DNA of 64,000 nt from positions 50,497 through 114,496 of the forward strand of contig NZ_JAOQJL010000010.1 of the NCBI RefSeq assembly GCF_025566965.1, written 5' to 3'. The notes below the pieces were generated by a model that ran no database searches, had not been told where the DNA came from, and was given only the letters and a program-made list of their open reading frames with translations. The stretch is from Blautia_A ammoniilytica. Its GTDB lineage: Bacteria > Bacillota > Clostridia > Lachnospirales > Lachnospiraceae. Positions 54,475 to 62,637 of the stretch are shown here, in pieces; within the stretch, counting starts at the first letter, position 1, and each line of letters opens with the position of its first letter. The position numbers and the translations under genes are program-made.

Positions 54475-54653
54475 CAAGTCGAGCAGCTGCGAGACTTGGC
54501 GCGTGATTCTGGTCAGCGTAAGCTGACATATTCTTTACAGAATCACTGCGCATCCTCGCGGAGCGTTTATCTCAGTCGGAGATTGGACTCCCACTGAGAC
54601 GAACTTGCTGTTACTCACCACCTGAAAGATGTGGGAGTCTTCTCGACTGAGAT
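54475..54653. mobile_element. Hairpin-rich fragment, possible IS200/IS605-type end without a transposase gene
   Basis: Three stacked structures fill 180 bases. (1) CAAGTC / GACTTG (54475-54498). (2) GTGATTCTG / CAGAATCAC (54503-54546) enclosing GTCAGC-GTAA-GCTGAC. (3) ATCTCAGTCG / CGACTGAGAT (54569-54653) enclosing GACTCCCAC / GTGGGAGTC. There is no coding potential. Such nested palindromes resemble ends or omega-RNA-like regions of IS200/IS605 (TnpB) elements, or short palindrome-associated derivatives. It could equally be a structured leader of moxR. It lies between a strong terminator and moxR. Confidence 0.45.
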
Positions 54654-54680
54654 AAAAAAAGCGTAATACCCTGTGTGGTA
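54654..54680 (-). terminator. Strong intrinsic terminator downstream of the riboswitch-like leader
   Basis: On the minus strand GCGTAATACC / GGTATTACGC form a perfect 10-bp stem with a six-base loop, followed directly by seven T. A possible antiterminator strand, GTGTATTA (complement of 54718-54725), could pair with TAATACcAC of the 5' arm and its flank. Confidence 0.88.
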
Positions 54681-54825
54681 TTACGCCTGATTATCAAAAC
54701 CTGCTTTTTGGACTGCCTAATACACTACGCAAGAAATATCCCTGTAAGTCTGTCTTCCAGGCAGCCTACAAGAATAACAATTTCCTTCCCCATTATCAAT
54801 ACGTGCACTATATAACTGGCAGCAT

Positions 54826-54980
54826 CTTTGAGCAGTATCTCTGACTTAAAAACAGATTCCAAAATCTTTGTATCTTACAGCAACCTGTTTTCACACAGAA
54901 GCACGACTGTTCAGGACTCTCACCTGATCTTCTCTTAGCTGTCTTCCAAACAATCCCGTTGTAGAAGACAGGACTCAAAG
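54826..54980 (-). promoter_or_regulatory. Cobalamin riboswitch-like aptamer
   Basis: On the minus strand, closing stem CTTTGAG (54974-54980) / CTCAAAG (54826-54832). Inside: TCCTGT directly after the 5' strand, then a hairpin CTGTCTTC / GAAGACAG, the purine run CTAAGAGAAGA, the core hairpin TCAGGTGAGAGTCCTGA, then ACAG-N8-CTGT-GTGAAAA, and finally a B12-box-like AAGTCAGAGATACTGC just before the 3' strand. Order and spacing match the Rfam cobalamin class (compare E. coli btuB: TCCTGT, AATAGGGAA, TCCAGTGCGAATCTGGA, then the B12 box). It is read on the same strand as the moxR operon, about 380 bases upstream of it, with a strong terminator in between. Ligand subtype (adenosyl- or other cobalamin) is open. 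Confidence 0.78.
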
Positions 54981-55012
54981 CCGGTCATTGTTCTATATTC
55001 GTTTTGTAAGGA

Positions 55013-55041
55013 ATTGTAACATATTTTTATATTAAATGCAA
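55013..55041 (-). promoter_or_regulatory. Promoter of the riboswitch leader
   Basis: On the minus strand, TTGCAT (55036-55041) and TACAAT (55013-55018) are exactly 17 bases apart. Transcription should start near 55006, about 26 bases before the aptamer. Confidence 0.7.
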
Positions 55042-55044
55042 CAC

Positions 55045-55098
55045 ATGGCATGATGTTGGAGGCAAAAGCCTATGGCATGATGTTGGAGGCAAAAGCCC
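55045..55098. repeat. Two tandem 27-bp units upstream of the riboswitch promoter
   Basis: The unit begins ATGGCATGATGTTGGAGGC and is repeated with one difference in its last base. It lies directly upstream of the -35 box of the leader promoter. Confidence 0.85.
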
Positions 55099-55164
55099 AA
55101 AGCTATGATAGCTACGGATTGTTTCGCACAACGCACTCCCCCAATCCTACCCTATATTCGCATA

Positions 55165-57090
55165 TCATGGTCTTTTTCCAAGGATCACTGCACTTACCGG
55201 CTCCACAGTAACTACGTCTTTGCAGAATGTCTTGTCACAGATCCTGCCATCTTTTACAAGGATCTCCCAGTCACCTTCCGAAAGGGGTCTCTCAATCACC
55301 TTGTCAGATGCGTTATACGCAATGTACAGCTGTGTCCAGGCAGAGGCGTTTCCCGGATCCTGATTGTCCACAGTAAATCCTACTGCCTGTGACTGTGCCC
55401 ACAGATCCCGGATCCTTCCAAAAGCCTGTGCTGTCTTGTCACACAATCCGGGCATCTGTTTGCGAAGCCGGATCAGCCCCTGATAAAAACTTACCAGTTC
55501 TTCATTTTCATAAGCCCTCTGCCAGTCCAGACGGTTCAGTTCTATGGGCAGATTAAAGCTGTTCTCCTCCCCGTCCTTGGTCCTTGCAAATTCCTCCCCG
55601 GATAACAGGAACAGATTACCCTGACAGGTCATATAAACAGCTGCTGCCAGTTTATTCACTCTGAGAAGTTTCTCTCTGGAAGCACCTTTCATTGTTGCCA
55701 GAAGCTTATCCCACAAAGTAAGATTGTCATGTGCAGAAATATAGCTTATGATCTGTGCAGGTGATTTGATCTGGCTGCCTGGAATGCACCAGGCCTTTAC
55801 GCTGTCAAGAATCTTCTCCTCTAATCCGCCCTTTCCGTTTACAAAGCCAGGCACTTTTGCCTCAAACACATGACCCTTGATGGCATCTCTGGTATCGTCG
55901 CAAAACATACCCACATTTTCATCCAGAAGGCCAATATTAGACTTTAATGCCTGGATACTGCTGCCTTCCATAGCTGTTTTGTCTGCAGCCCATGGCTCAC
56001 CGTAAACCAGTTTTTTCCCTTTTCCGTAACGTACATCCAATTCCTTTCGGATCCTGTTCATAAGGTCTATGTCCAGAAGCCCCATCAGGTCAAACCGAAA
56101 GCCGTCAATATGATATTCTTCTGCCCAGTAAAGCACGGACTGAAGGATATAATCCCCACACATTGGCCGCTCACTTGCTATATCATTGCCACAGGCAGAG
56201 CCATTGGAGATCTCTCCATTTTCAAAAGAACGGTAATAATACCAGGGAACTGCTTTATTCAGATTTGTATCCAGAGAATACATATGGTTATACACCACAT
56301 CCATGATCACACGAAAACCATTTTTGTGCAAAGCCTGTATCATCTCTTTAAATTCACGGATACGCACTTCCCCATGGCAGGGATCTGTAGAGTAAGAACC
56401 TTCCGGAACATTATAATTCACAGGATCGTACCCCCAGTTAAAGCCATGATCATCCTTCTCATCCACAGAGCCATAATCGTATACCGGCATCAGCTGCACA
56501 TAAGTTACACCCAGCTGCTTCATATAATCCATTCCTGTGGGATGGATCCCGTCATTATTTAAAGTGGTATGTTCTTTTGTAAATGCTGTATATTTCCCAC
56601 GGTCTTTTTCAGGGAATCCACCAGATCTGTCCCAGGAAAACTCCTTTACATGAATCTCATAAATAATATTTTCCTCTGCTTTTGCAGGAGCCTTATCTTC
56701 CTTCCAGCCTTTTGGGTCTGTGCTTCCAGGCAATACCGCCATACTTCTTTTGCCGTTCACACCGCAGGCTCTGGCATAAGGATCTCCAAACCATACCTGT
56801 TCTCCGTCCATAGAAAGCCTGAAATCATAATATACTCCGTTCAGATTCTCTTCTGTCTCCCATCTCCAGGTTCCTTTTTCGCCCTTTTCCATTGGAAAAG
56901 ATCCATATGCTTCTCCTGATTCTCCGTCTTTGAACAGGTAAAGACATACTTCCTCTGCCAAAGGACTCCACAGCACAAAAGAAGTTTTCCCCTCTGTGCA
57001 GGTACATCCCAGATCCTGTCCTGTATATGTATAGTTACTCTTGAAATCTTCTGTATTATAGATTCTTTTCCATTCGCTGATGCTTCTCAT
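55165..57090 (-). CDS. pulA: Type I pullulanase (GH13)
   Basis: 641 residues. An N-terminal CBM48-like domain (about 20-125) precedes the GH13 barrel (about 135-540). The pullulanase signature is NWGYDPVNYN. The catalytic Asp is in GFRFDLMGL, the acid Glu in LVYGEPW, and the third Asp in SAHDNLTLWDK. It cleaves alpha-1,6 bonds in pullulan, glycogen or limit dextrins. There is no signal peptide, so it acts inside the cell. Promoter TTGGCA-N17-TATAAT lies upstream. It is monocistronic by context. Confidence 0.93.
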   Translation of the reverse strand: MRSISEWKRIYNTEDFKSNYTYTGQDLGCTCTEGKTSFVLWSPLAEEVCLYLFKDGESGEAYGSFPMEKGEKGTWRWETEENLNGVYYDFRLSMDGEQVWFGDPYARACGVNGKRSMAVLPGSTDPKGWKEDKAPAKAEENIIYEIHVKEFSWDRSGGFPEKDRGKYTAFTKEHTTLNNDGIHPTGMDYMKQLGVTYVQLMPVYDYGSVDEKDDHGFNWGYDPVNYNVPEGSYSTDPCHGEVRIREFKEMIQALHKNGFRVIMDVVYNHMYSLDTNLNKAVPWYYYRSFENGEISNGSACGNDIASERPMCGDYILQSVLYWAEEYHIDGFRFDLMGLLDIDLMNRIRKELDVRYGKGKKLVYGEPWAADKTAMEGSSIQALKSNIGLLDENVGMFCDDTRDAIKGHVFEAKVPGFVNGKGGLEEKILDSVKAWCIPGSQIKSPAQIISYISAHDNLTLWDKLLATMKGASREKLLRVNKLAAAVYMTCQGNLFLLSGEEFARTKDGEENSFNLPIELNRLDWQRAYENEELVSFYQGLIRLRKQMPGLCDKTAQAFGRIRDLWAQSQAVGFTVDNQDPGNASAWTQLYIAYNASDKVIERPLSEGDWEILVKDGRICDKTFCKDVVTVEPVSAVILGKRP

Positions 57091-57139
57091 AAACCCTTCA
57101 TCCTTCCCGCCAAAAATATTATATCTTCATAATTTTCAT

Positions 57140-57168
57140 ATTATATCCAACTCCCTCCCCTTTGCCAA
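57140..57168 (-). promoter_or_regulatory. Promoter of pulA
   Basis: On the minus strand, TTGGCA (57163-57168) and TATAAT (57140-57145) are 17 bases apart. Confidence 0.75.
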
Positions 57169-57245
57169 GCATTATTTTCCTGTATTAGTTTGCCATACTA
57201 CCAATAATATGCTACCCTGATACAAATGCGAAAAACTGTTTAAAT

Positions 57246-57262
57246 TTCATAATTTTTATGAA
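57246..57262. promoter_or_regulatory. Palindrome upstream of the two-component operon
   Basis: TTCATAA-TTT-TTATGAA is a perfect 7-bp inverted repeat, followed by a third ATTTCATAA copy. It is located about 80 bases before the response regulator start, a suitable place for autoregulation. Confidence 0.45.
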
Positions 57263-57341
57263 TTTCATAAATTCTTAAGACTTTCCTTTCGCCTATCTTA
57301 AAAAGGAATTGTTACGATCTGACCATTGGAGGTAAAAGAAA

Positions 57342-58037
57342 TTGGCTAATATATTAGTATGTGATGATGACAAAGACATTGTAGAAGCGATCCACATTTA
57401 TCTGCAGCAGGAAGGCCACCAGGTTCTGAAAGCCTATGACGGAGTTCAGGCTATGCAGGTTCTCCGCACCCAGGAGGTAGACCTTTTGATCATTGATGTG
57501 ATGATGCCCAGGCTGGACGGGATCCGTGCCACACTAAAGATCCGTGAGGAAAATTCCCTTCCCATTATTATCCTGTCTGCCAAATCCGAAGATGCAGATA
57601 AGATCCTGGGGCTGAATGTAGGGGCAGATGATTATGTAACAAAGCCCTTTAATCCACTGGAGCTGGTGGCACGGGTCCGCTCCCAGCTGCGCCGGTATAT
57701 GAAGCTTGGCTCTGTTTCCCAGGAAAAAAGCGGCCATATCTACGAGACCGGCGGCCTGATGGTAGATGATGACCGTAAAGAAGTTACAGTGGACGGAGAA
57801 CCGGTACGGCTTACCCCTATTGAATACAACATCCTGCTGTTATTGATCAAGCACCAGGGACGGGTATATTCCATTAACCAGATTTACGAAAATATATGGA
57901 ACGAACAGGCCATAGCAGCGGATAATACCGTAGCTGTACACATCCGCCATATCCGTGAAAAAATAGAGATCAATCCAAAAGAACCCCGTTATCTGAAGGT
58001 TGTATGGGGTCTTGGCTACAAAGTAGAAAAAATCTGA
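57342..58037 (+). CDS. OmpR/PhoB-family response regulator (TTG start)
   Basis: 231 residues. It starts at TTG, nine bases after GGAGG; no ATG is available at the conserved N-terminus ANILVCDDDKDIVEA. Receiver domain (1-118): DDD acidic cluster, phosphoacceptor Asp in LLIIDVMMPRLDG, and Lys in YVTKPFNPLEL. Winged-helix output domain (about 130-230): LTPIEYNILLLLIKHQGRVY and AVHIRHIREKIEINP. The kinase gene follows 23 bases later. Confidence 0.94.
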   Translation: MANILVCDDDKDIVEAIHIYLQQEGHQVLKAYDGVQAMQVLRTQEVDLLIIDVMMPRLDGIRATLKIREENSLPIIILSAKSEDADKILGLNVGADDYVTKPFNPLELVARVRSQLRRYMKLGSVSQEKSGHIYETGGLMVDDDRKEVTVDGEPVRLTPIEYNILLLLIKHQGRVYSINQIYENIWNEQAIAADNTVAVHIRHIREKIEINPKEPRYLKVVWGLGYKVEKI

Positions 58038-58060
58038 TATTTTTTCTGAAAGGAGTTCTT

Positions 58061-60673
58061 ATGAATCACAAATTTTACAGAAGCCGTCCCATGAAAGGTC
58101 TGGTCTGGATCCTGACCTGTGGTTTCCTGTGTGTATCCCTTGTATGTGGACTCTTTCTTTCTTACATGCTAAGCAAAGACCAGTCCCCTATACAGATGTC
58201 TGATACCTATCCAAAATCCAGCATGTTTGCAGACGATCTTAATACCGCAGCAGGAAAGATCACCTCTGCTTATTCAAATATTTCCCGTTTTTCTTCTGTT
58301 GCAGATGATTCCTGCATGATCGACCTGGATGAAGTTTTGAATGATCAGCCTCTTTCCGGCAAAAACACTTCCGGTCTTGCCTATTCCTTCTCTGATCTGA
58401 AGAAATGGGTCAGTGATAGCTGGTCTTATGATTCTGATCCAGGCCACACAATTGTGATCTGTGAAAAAGAAGACGGCACAAAAGAATATTTCCCGTTCTC
58501 TGATTTTCAGGATCAGATAAAAAACGGCACTCTTAACTTCCGGTATAACCAGCAGTTTCTTCATGATGATGTGTGGACAGAGAAGGAAGCATATAACATA
58601 ATCATGGATGAGCTGGAGTATGACTATGTTGAAAAAGAGTTTTCTGTCAATGCTCTGACCGGAATTTATGGCAGCGATAAAACTACTTTGAAATATGTAA
58701 GTGTTTCCAGCTGTACACAAACTCCTTTGGTGGAGGACTTTTCTCCGGAAGGAGGTACCAGTCTCCTGGATATCCTGAATCATGATCCAAATTGGAATGA
58801 CCGTGTCCTGGATGCGCTGAATGCTCTGGAAAAAACATTATCTTTAGTATCCGCCTATATGGACAGCCAGAATGTGCTCCAGGAATATGAAGCTGATTCC
58901 AACCTTACCTGGCTTTTAGTAGACAATGAGAATAAAAAGGCTTTTTCCAATCAGGAAACCTCCTACTCCTCGGCAGCATCTCTCCTGTCAAAGATGAAGC
59001 AGACACCTGTATATGTTCTTGCAGACTCTGACCGCACCTTTGAAACTGCAGGAACTGCCATCAATAATACAGGCCATGGCATCCTGTCTGCCTCTGCCTG
59101 GCTGCAGGATATAGAAAGTCACCTTAACCTTTCAGATTATACCTTTGCAATGGCAGTGGATACAGACTATCCTGCAGAAGATGTTTTTTCTGCCCATGCA
59201 GATACCTATCAGCTCTGCCTGAAATGGGCACGGCCTGCCCTGGCCGGTTTTGCTGCCGGTTTGATCCTTGCACTGATTGGCTCCCTGTGGCTTTGCTTCA
59301 ATGCAGGCAGAACTTCAAAAGACGGTAATATCCACCTTACATTTACTGACAGATGGTTCACTGAGATTTACGGGGCAGTGCTTTTCCTGATCTGGTTCCT
59401 GCCATTTGTTTATGTAATAAACCATAGCACCTTGGTTACGCTTTATGAAAATGCACAAAATGGAAGAAAAGCACATGCTTTTGTACTTATATCCATTTTG
59501 TTATATACCTTTGTCCTGATGCTTTCCTTCATGCTTGGCATGATCCGCAGGATCCGTACCAAAACCTTCTGGAAAAACAGTCTGACCTGCAGGATTCTCT
59601 CTCTGATCCGGCTGTTCTTCCGTAAACTCAAAGATTTTTTTGCCCTGTATTTTACCAACACTGCCCTTAAAATAACCCTGACCCTGGGGCTGGCTGTTTT
59701 CCTGTTTTTCCAGTTTATTTTTTCCATACTTGCTGTAAATACCCCGCAGGTTTTCCTGCTTCTCCTGTTTGTTATGGATGCAGCCGCACTGGTATGGGTG
59801 CTGAAAAAAGCAGACGGACAGGATCAGATCACCCTTGGGCTTAAAAAGATCACGGAAGGGAACCTGCAGTATAAAATACCGGTTGACCATCTAAAAGGCA
59901 ATCAGAAACAGACAGCAGAATATATCAACAATATTGGCAACGGGCTGGATGCTGCTGTTGATAAAAGCCTTCGTGATGAACGGCTGAAAACAGAGCTGAT
60001 CACCAATGTTTCCCATGACATCAAAACACCCCTAACTTCCATTATCAATTACATTTCCCTACTGAAACAGGAGAATTTTACAGATCCAAAGATCTGCGGC
60101 TATCTGGATATCCTTGATGAAAAGGCCCACCGTCTGAAAACACTGACAGAAGATGTGGTGGAAGCCTCCAAGATCAGTACCGGAAATGTTTCCCTGAATA
60201 TCCAGCCTTTGAATTTTACAGAGCTTGCCCAGCAGGTGTGCGGAGAATTTCAGGAGCAGTTCCAACGCAGGCAGCTGACCATTGTTACCCTTTTCTCTGC
60301 CCAACAACCCACCATCCTGGCAGATGGTCAGAAAATGTGGCGTGTGCTTTCCAATCTTTTTACAAATATCTATAAGTATGCAATGGAAGGCACCCGAGTA
60401 TATATTTCCCTGGAAAATCAAGGAACTAAGGTTGTTTTTACTGCCAAGAATATTTCAGCACAAGCTCTTAACTTCTCAGCTGACCAGCTGACAGAACGCT
60501 TTATACGCGGGGATCTTTCCAGAAGCACAGAAGGCAGCGGTCTTGGCCTTTCCATTGCCAAAACTCTGACGGAGCTGCAAAAAGGCAGCTTCCGCCTGTA
60601 TCTTGACGGAGATCTTTTTAAAGTAGTGATCACCTTCCCTGTGGAAAATAAATTACCTGAGGAAGATAAATAA
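58061..60673 (+). CDS. Large sensor histidine kinase
   Basis: 870 residues from the ATG at 58061 (AAGGAG five bases before it). One N-terminal membrane helix (about 13-35), a large extracellular region (about 40-390), then about four to five helices (390-590), a HAMP-like linker (about 605-650), a HisKA domain with VSHDIKTPLTSIINYISLLK, and a HATPase domain with LSNLFTNIYKYAMEGT and EGSGLGLSIAKTL. It pairs with the preceding OmpR-type regulator. The signal is unknown; the extracellular part shows no recognised fold. Confidence 0.93.
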   Translation: MNHKFYRSRPMKGLVWILTCGFLCVSLVCGLFLSYMLSKDQSPIQMSDTYPKSSMFADDLNTAAGKITSAYSNISRFSSVADDSCMIDLDEVLNDQPLSGKNTSGLAYSFSDLKKWVSDSWSYDSDPGHTIVICEKEDGTKEYFPFSDFQDQIKNGTLNFRYNQQFLHDDVWTEKEAYNIIMDELEYDYVEKEFSVNALTGIYGSDKTTLKYVSVSSCTQTPLVEDFSPEGGTSLLDILNHDPNWNDRVLDALNALEKTLSLVSAYMDSQNVLQEYEADSNLTWLLVDNENKKAFSNQETSYSSAASLLSKMKQTPVYVLADSDRTFETAGTAINNTGHGILSASAWLQDIESHLNLSDYTFAMAVDTDYPAEDVFSAHADTYQLCLKWARPALAGFAAGLILALIGSLWLCFNAGRTSKDGNIHLTFTDRWFTEIYGAVLFLIWFLPFVYVINHSTLVTLYENAQNGRKAHAFVLISILLYTFVLMLSFMLGMIRRIRTKTFWKNSLTCRILSLIRLFFRKLKDFFALYFTNTALKITLTLGLAVFLFFQFIFSILAVNTPQVFLLLLFVMDAAALVWVLKKADGQDQITLGLKKITEGNLQYKIPVDHLKGNQKQTAEYINNIGNGLDAAVDKSLRDERLKTELITNVSHDIKTPLTSIINYISLLKQENFTDPKICGYLDILDEKAHRLKTLTEDVVEASKISTGNVSLNIQPLNFTELAQQVCGEFQEQFQRRQLTIVTLFSAQQPTILADGQKMWRVLSNLFTNIYKYAMEGTRVYISLENQGTKVVFTAKNISAQALNFSADQLTERFIRGDLSRSTEGSGLGLSIAKTLTELQKGSFRLYLDGDLFKVVITFPVENKLPEEDK

Positions 60674-60679
60674 ACAAGC

Positions 60680-60736
60680 AAAAGAAAAAACCAGATGCAG
60701 ATCCTTATTCAGGGTCTTCACCTGGTTTTTTCTTTT
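60680..60736. terminator. Bidirectional terminator between convergent genes
   Basis: AAAAGAAAAAACCAG pairs with CTGGTTTTTTCTTTT, giving a T-run on both strands. It serves the kinase gene and the ROK gene; the stop codon of the latter lies within it. Confidence 0.85.
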
Positions 60737-61670
60737 ATCTCCACTTTCCATCAGCAGCAAGAAGAGCACCTACAATCACCGCTTCATCCATCAGTCTGCA
60801 GGGTTGGATCATATAAGTTCCCTGATTTGCCACAAATGCATATTCCTCTGTAAACCTGCGGATCCGTGAAAACAGAACCTCTCCCATTTTAGCTACGCCT
60901 CCGCCAATAAGGATCTTCTGGATTCCTCCAAGAGCCAGGACATTGGCCAATCCGATAGAAAAGCTGGAAGCGATCCGATCCAGTTCTTCCATACAGAAAG
61001 CATCTTCCGCCTTTACCCCATCTCCAAGATCCTGACAGGTGATCCGCTCTCCGGTCTTGTACAAAAAAGAACTTTCCGGCACATAGCCAGGCTGATTCAG
61101 ACGGGTCTCAATGCTTCTGCCGGAACAGATCAGCTCCAGACGGGTCATTGCCCCTGGTGTACTGCTCTGCCAGTCCGGGATCAGGCTGTTTCCCAGATAG
61201 CCTGCCCCAAAACCGATCCCATCATAATTTTTCCCGTCAATGTAAAGGCCGCCGCCGATGCCAGTTCCGATGTTGGTATAAAACATGGATTTTGAACCGA
61301 TCCCGGCACCGCAATAAAGCTCTGCAATCCCACCGGCTACGGTATCATTCACGATCACTGCCGGAAGATGAAATTCTTCTTCAAACCACTTTTTCAGCTG
61401 AAAATCCTTCCATCCCGGGACCTGAAGTGAACAAAGCACACGACCGGTTGAGGACTCCAGCGGTCCGCCAAATCCAACGCCGATCCTGGACACATCCGGA
61501 TACTCATCAAGCAGCTCCCTGATATTTTCGGACAGCCAGTCAAGAATGTCCTCTGCGCCTCTTTTATACTGAAGCTTTACATTCCTGCTGACAATAATAT
61601 TTCCGTTCCCATAGCCAACCCCGATCTGCTGCTTGGTACCGCCGATTTCTACGCCAATATACTTATTCAT
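60735..61670 (-). CDS. ROK-family protein lacking the zinc motif
   Basis: 311 residues from the ATG at 61670 (GGAG nine bases before it). The N-terminal phosphate motif is GVEIGGTKQQIGVG, and the second is TNIGTGIGGGLYIDG. The catalytic Asp is in VNDTVAGGIAELY. The family zinc site (GH plus CxCGxxGCxE) is absent: the region reads YLGNSLIPDWQSSTPGAM. No helix-turn-helix is present, so it is a kinase-type protein. Without the zinc site its sugar specificity cannot be guessed. It follows alsK by 49 bases and is probably part of the same transcript. Confidence 0.85.
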   Translation of the reverse strand: MNKYIGVEIGGTKQQIGVGYGNGNIIVSRNVKLQYKRGAEDILDWLSENIRELLDEYPDVSRIGVGFGGPLESSTGRVLCSLQVPGWKDFQLKKWFEEEFHLPAVIVNDTVAGGIAELYCGAGIGSKSMFYTNIGTGIGGGLYIDGKNYDGIGFGAGYLGNSLIPDWQSSTPGAMTRLELICSGRSIETRLNQPGYVPESSFLYKTGERITCQDLGDGVKAEDAFCMEELDRIASSFSIGLANVLALGGIQKILIGGGVAKMGEVLFSRIRRFTEEYAFVANQGTYMIQPCRLMDEAVIVGALLAADGKWR

Positions 61671-61719
61671 GCCACTGGGCTCCATATTTCTTTTCCATAT
61701 CTGAGATCATCTGCACATG

Positions 61720-62622
61720 TTATTTTACACTGGCAAAATAAGCCAGAGCTCCACCGATCACACCGCTGGTCTGAGTATGCTCAGGGAAAATAAACTGAAT
61801 ATCCTCTGCCGGATAAGGATGTCTGCAGCGTATTCTGATCTGCTCAAGAAGCCTTTCCATAGGGAAGTCCTTCATGATCATCACACCACCGGCCATTAAT
61901 ACATAGTCCGGATCCAGAATCGTAATCTCTGTACTGATAGGATAAGACAAAATATCTATGTATTCCTGGATCACCGGATCATCTCCGTGTTTTGTGAAAA
62001 TATCATCGATCACTGTATCCGGGAAATATTCCGCCCTTATTTCCTGCAGATGCTTGCCTGAACAATGAAGTTCACTACATTCTTTGCCGCCGCATCCACA
62101 CTGTCCATGGGCACCTCTAAGTGGAATATGACCAAGCTCTCCTGCAACCCCATGCTTTCCGCAATGAAGACTGCCATTTATATACACGGCATTTCCAAAG
62201 CCAGTGCCAAGATACATACCAAGAATGGTTTTGTCACGATCAGGATCAATATCAAAATTCTTGATATCATTCATCAGGAGATAGTTCACATCCCTGTCTA
62301 CAAACACCGGCATCTGAAGGGCATCTCTTAAAAGATGTCCCAGATCCATGTTCTCAAGACCTTTCAGGTTTGGAGAAGAATAGATAAAACTCTTATCCTT
62401 GCTTACTGCTGACGGAACTCCGATAGTGATAGCCAACTCTTCTTTATTCAGCTGATATGTATCCATATATCTGAGTATCTCGTTTTTTAGATTTTCAACT
62501 GCATTATCGGATACCAGAGAACCACTGGATTTCTTTTCAAAATGTTCCAGATTTCCATTGTGATCCACAACTCCGAACCGCAGGTTGGTTCCTCCGATGT
62601 CAATTCCGATTACTTTTTTCAT
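61720..62622 (-). CDS. alsK: D-allose kinase (ROK family)
   Basis: 300 residues. ATP motif IGIDIGGTNLRFGVVD, catalytic region VDRDVNYLLMND, second phosphate motif YLGTGFGNAVYING, and an intact zinc site ELGHIPLRG with CGCGGKECSE. It should phosphorylate D-allose to D-allose 6-phosphate. The assignment to AlsK rests on both sequence character and the adjacent alsE (15-base gap). Confidence 0.88.
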   Translation of the reverse strand: MKKVIGIDIGGTNLRFGVVDHNGNLEHFEKKSSGSLVSDNAVENLKNEILRYMDTYQLNKEELAITIGVPSAVSKDKSFIYSSPNLKGLENMDLGHLLRDALQMPVFVDRDVNYLLMNDIKNFDIDPDRDKTILGMYLGTGFGNAVYINGSLHCGKHGVAGELGHIPLRGAHGQCGCGGKECSELHCSGKHLQEIRAEYFPDTVIDDIFTKHGDDPVIQEYIDILSYPISTEITILDPDYVLMAGGVMIMKDFPMERLLEQIRIRCRHPYPAEDIQFIFPEHTQTSGVIGGALAYFASVK

Positions 62623-62637
62623 AGATTTCTCCTGTCC

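Noticed and set aside
54446..54553. Upstream extension of moxR by 36 codons
   Set aside because: It translates a palindrome-rich element, while the ATG at 54445 has a good binding site and gives the family-typical start.
54826..54980. RNase P RNA, tmRNA or 6S RNA as identity of the leader transcript
   Set aside because: None of the conserved segments of those RNAs is present, while the cobalamin core elements are present in the right order.
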